The position numbers and the translations under genes are program-made. This document shows positions 63,416 to 64,000 of a stretch of 64,000 bases of DNA, piece by piece; position 1 is the stretch's first letter, and every line of letters begins with the position of its first letter. The notes beneath the pieces were generated by a model. That model was not told where the DNA came from and searched no databases. It saw only the letters and a list, made by a program, of their open reading frames with translations. The DNA comes from Ferrimonas marina (lineage in GTDB: Bacteria; Pseudomonadota; Gammaproteobacteria; Enterobacterales; Shewanellaceae), in the NCBI RefSeq assembly GCF_900129905.1, contig NZ_FQXG01000005.1:62001-126000 (forward strand). The letters are read 5' to 3'.

Positions 63416-63511
63416 TCATCACTCCCAACAATTTTCGGATACATATCAACGTGAATCCGCCACATCACGTTAACCAACCCCCCCATTGAAAAAGTGGGGA
63501 GAGATCACCAA
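63416..63511 (-). promoter_or_regulatory. Conserved leader of OmcA/MtrC-family copy 2
   Basis: Counterpart of 60841-60937: C7 (63478-63484) opposite GGGG (63496-63499), CGGAT/ATCCG (63436-63459), shared TCATCACTCCCAACAA at the gene-proximal end and AGATCACCAA at the distal end. Confidence 0.58.
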
Positions 63512-63730
63512 AACCGGGGGTTCTGAGCAGTAAGGATGTTTGGCCAAAAAATGAGGAAAAAGCATCCAATTGTCAGGCAAAGCTGCCAGCTGACATTCAC
63601 AAGATGCGTCTTGAGGGCATCGATGCCGATGAACCGGATCTACGGGCGAGCCTGCAATTCCCAGAGTCACAATTGAGTCGATCGCGAGGTGAAATGCTGA
63701 AGCGGATTTGGGCCAGATGGGAAGAGAGAA
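63512..63730. other. Promoter-bearing spacer between copies 2 and 3
   Basis: About 220 bases without a credible gene; should contain the promoter of copy 2. No clear CRP-like palindrome such as that before copy 1 was found. Confidence 0.35.
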
Positions 63731-63754
63731 GAAAGGCACCCGGGGGTGCCTTGA
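63731..63754 (-). terminator. Terminator of OmcA/MtrC-family gene 3
   Basis: AAAGGCACCC-GG-GGGTGCCTT hairpin, the third of the same family. Confidence 0.85.
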
Positions 63755-63807
63755 TTTGCAGGGAGGGCCGCCGCTGGGGCGGCCTTAGGTTGCACTTCTA
63801 TGCGTGG

Positions 63808-64000
63808 TTAGAAGTTGTGGTACATGTCGATACCGAAGGTCTTGCCTTCCGCGTGACAAACAGCACAGGACTCGCTCGGTACAGCGTCGTACCAATTGAT
63901 ACCCATGGCTTCCAGCTCGGCAATAGAGGCATCGATCTCACCACCGTTCTGCACCATGTGGTTCAGCGCAGCGTCGTCGTAGTGACAGGCGAAACAGTTG
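63808..64000 (-). CDS. OmcA/MtrC-family cytochrome, copy 3 (C-terminal part only; cut by window)
   Basis: The last 63 codons of a third paralogue; the rest lies beyond the window. Two haem motifs are visible, CFACH and CAVCH, and the end KTFGIDMYHNF matches copies 1 and 2. Between the two haems it has an insert (IDASIAELEAMGINWYDA) longer than in the other copies. The tandem row therefore extends further. Confidence 0.9.
   Translation of the reverse strand, partial: NCFACHYDDAALNHMVQNGGEIDASIAELEAMGINWYDAVPSESCAVCHAEGKTFGIDMYHNF

Noticed and set aside
1-64000. tRNA, rRNA, insertion sequence or prophage genes
   Set aside because: No cloverleaf with CCA end, no transposase/integrase motifs and no phage structural genes were recognised in any intergenic region or frame.

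Overview
The window is GC-rich, densely coded chromosomal DNA from a gammaproteobacterium. The house-keeping genes (anmK, erpA, a pyrBI operon with its own attenuator leader, hemL, gnd, yaiI, yggL-like) are of the Vibrio/Shewanella/Ferrimonas type. Two tandem nrfA genes, an octaheme lipoprotein cytochrome and a tandem row of OmcA/MtrC-type multiheme lipoproteins point to a metal- and nitrogen-oxide-respiring marine member of the Alteromonadales. Ferrimonas or a close relative is my best guess from gene content; no 16S rRNA or tRNA gene is visible to confirm it.

Layout. 1-3.4 kb: end of anmK, chromate transporter chrA, a DsbA-like oxidoreductase. 3.4-10 kb: a signalling/respiration island with a 7-TM histidine kinase, a response regulator with an ArsR-like winged-helix output, an octaheme c554-like lipoprotein, a small coiled-coil membrane protein, and a second 7-TM kinase paralogue in which the phospho-accepting His is replaced by Ser. 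Both kinase genes share a promoter pattern. 10-20.7 kb: erpA, DUF6776, a CLC channel, pyrL-pyrB-pyrI, hemL, an SPFH protein, a CurA-like reductase, a thioredoxin-CcdA fusion, an SDR. 20.8-24.8 kb: a small outer-membrane protein and two nrfA copies, without nrfBCD or nrfH. 24.8-32.3 kb: antiporter, DUF389, SYLF lipid-binding protein, and a sulfur cluster of two YedE-type halves plus a CoA-disulfide/persulfide reductase with a rhodanese tail.

32.4-40.7 kb: a cysteine synthase-glutaredoxin fusion, RNase H1, a GCS2-type ligase overlapping an AstE/AspA-like deacylase, a TetR regulator, a phasin-like protein with a histone-H1-like tail, and a ferritin-like protein. 41-49 kb: a PlpD-type patatin autotransporter, a CX4R phosphatase, gnd, a MOSC protein, a pseudopilin, an SDR. 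49-58.7 kb: two tandem lipoprotein M3 peptidases, yaiI, a CRP-like regulator divergent from a stand-alone fragment of a molybdopterin oxidoreductase, katA with a Fur-like box, a YggL-like protein, a DUF4282 protein. 58.8-64 kb: three tandem OmcA/MtrC-family cytochromes on the minus strand (the third cut by the window edge). The two complete ones carry nine CXXCH motifs rather than ten and share a conserved ~95-nt leader.

Themes: extracytoplasmic electron transfer (five complete multiheme cytochromes plus one partial), thiol/persulfide handling (DsbA-like, Trx-CcdA, CoA-disulfide reductase, CysK-Grx, GCS2), and tandem duplication (kinases, nrfA, M3 peptidases, OmcA/MtrC). The most unusual item is the 3.4-10 kb island, where a functional-looking kinase/regulator pair and a His-less kinase paralogue flank an octaheme cytochrome and share a CRP-like promoter architecture. 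No IS element, prophage, CRISPR array or RNA gene was found.
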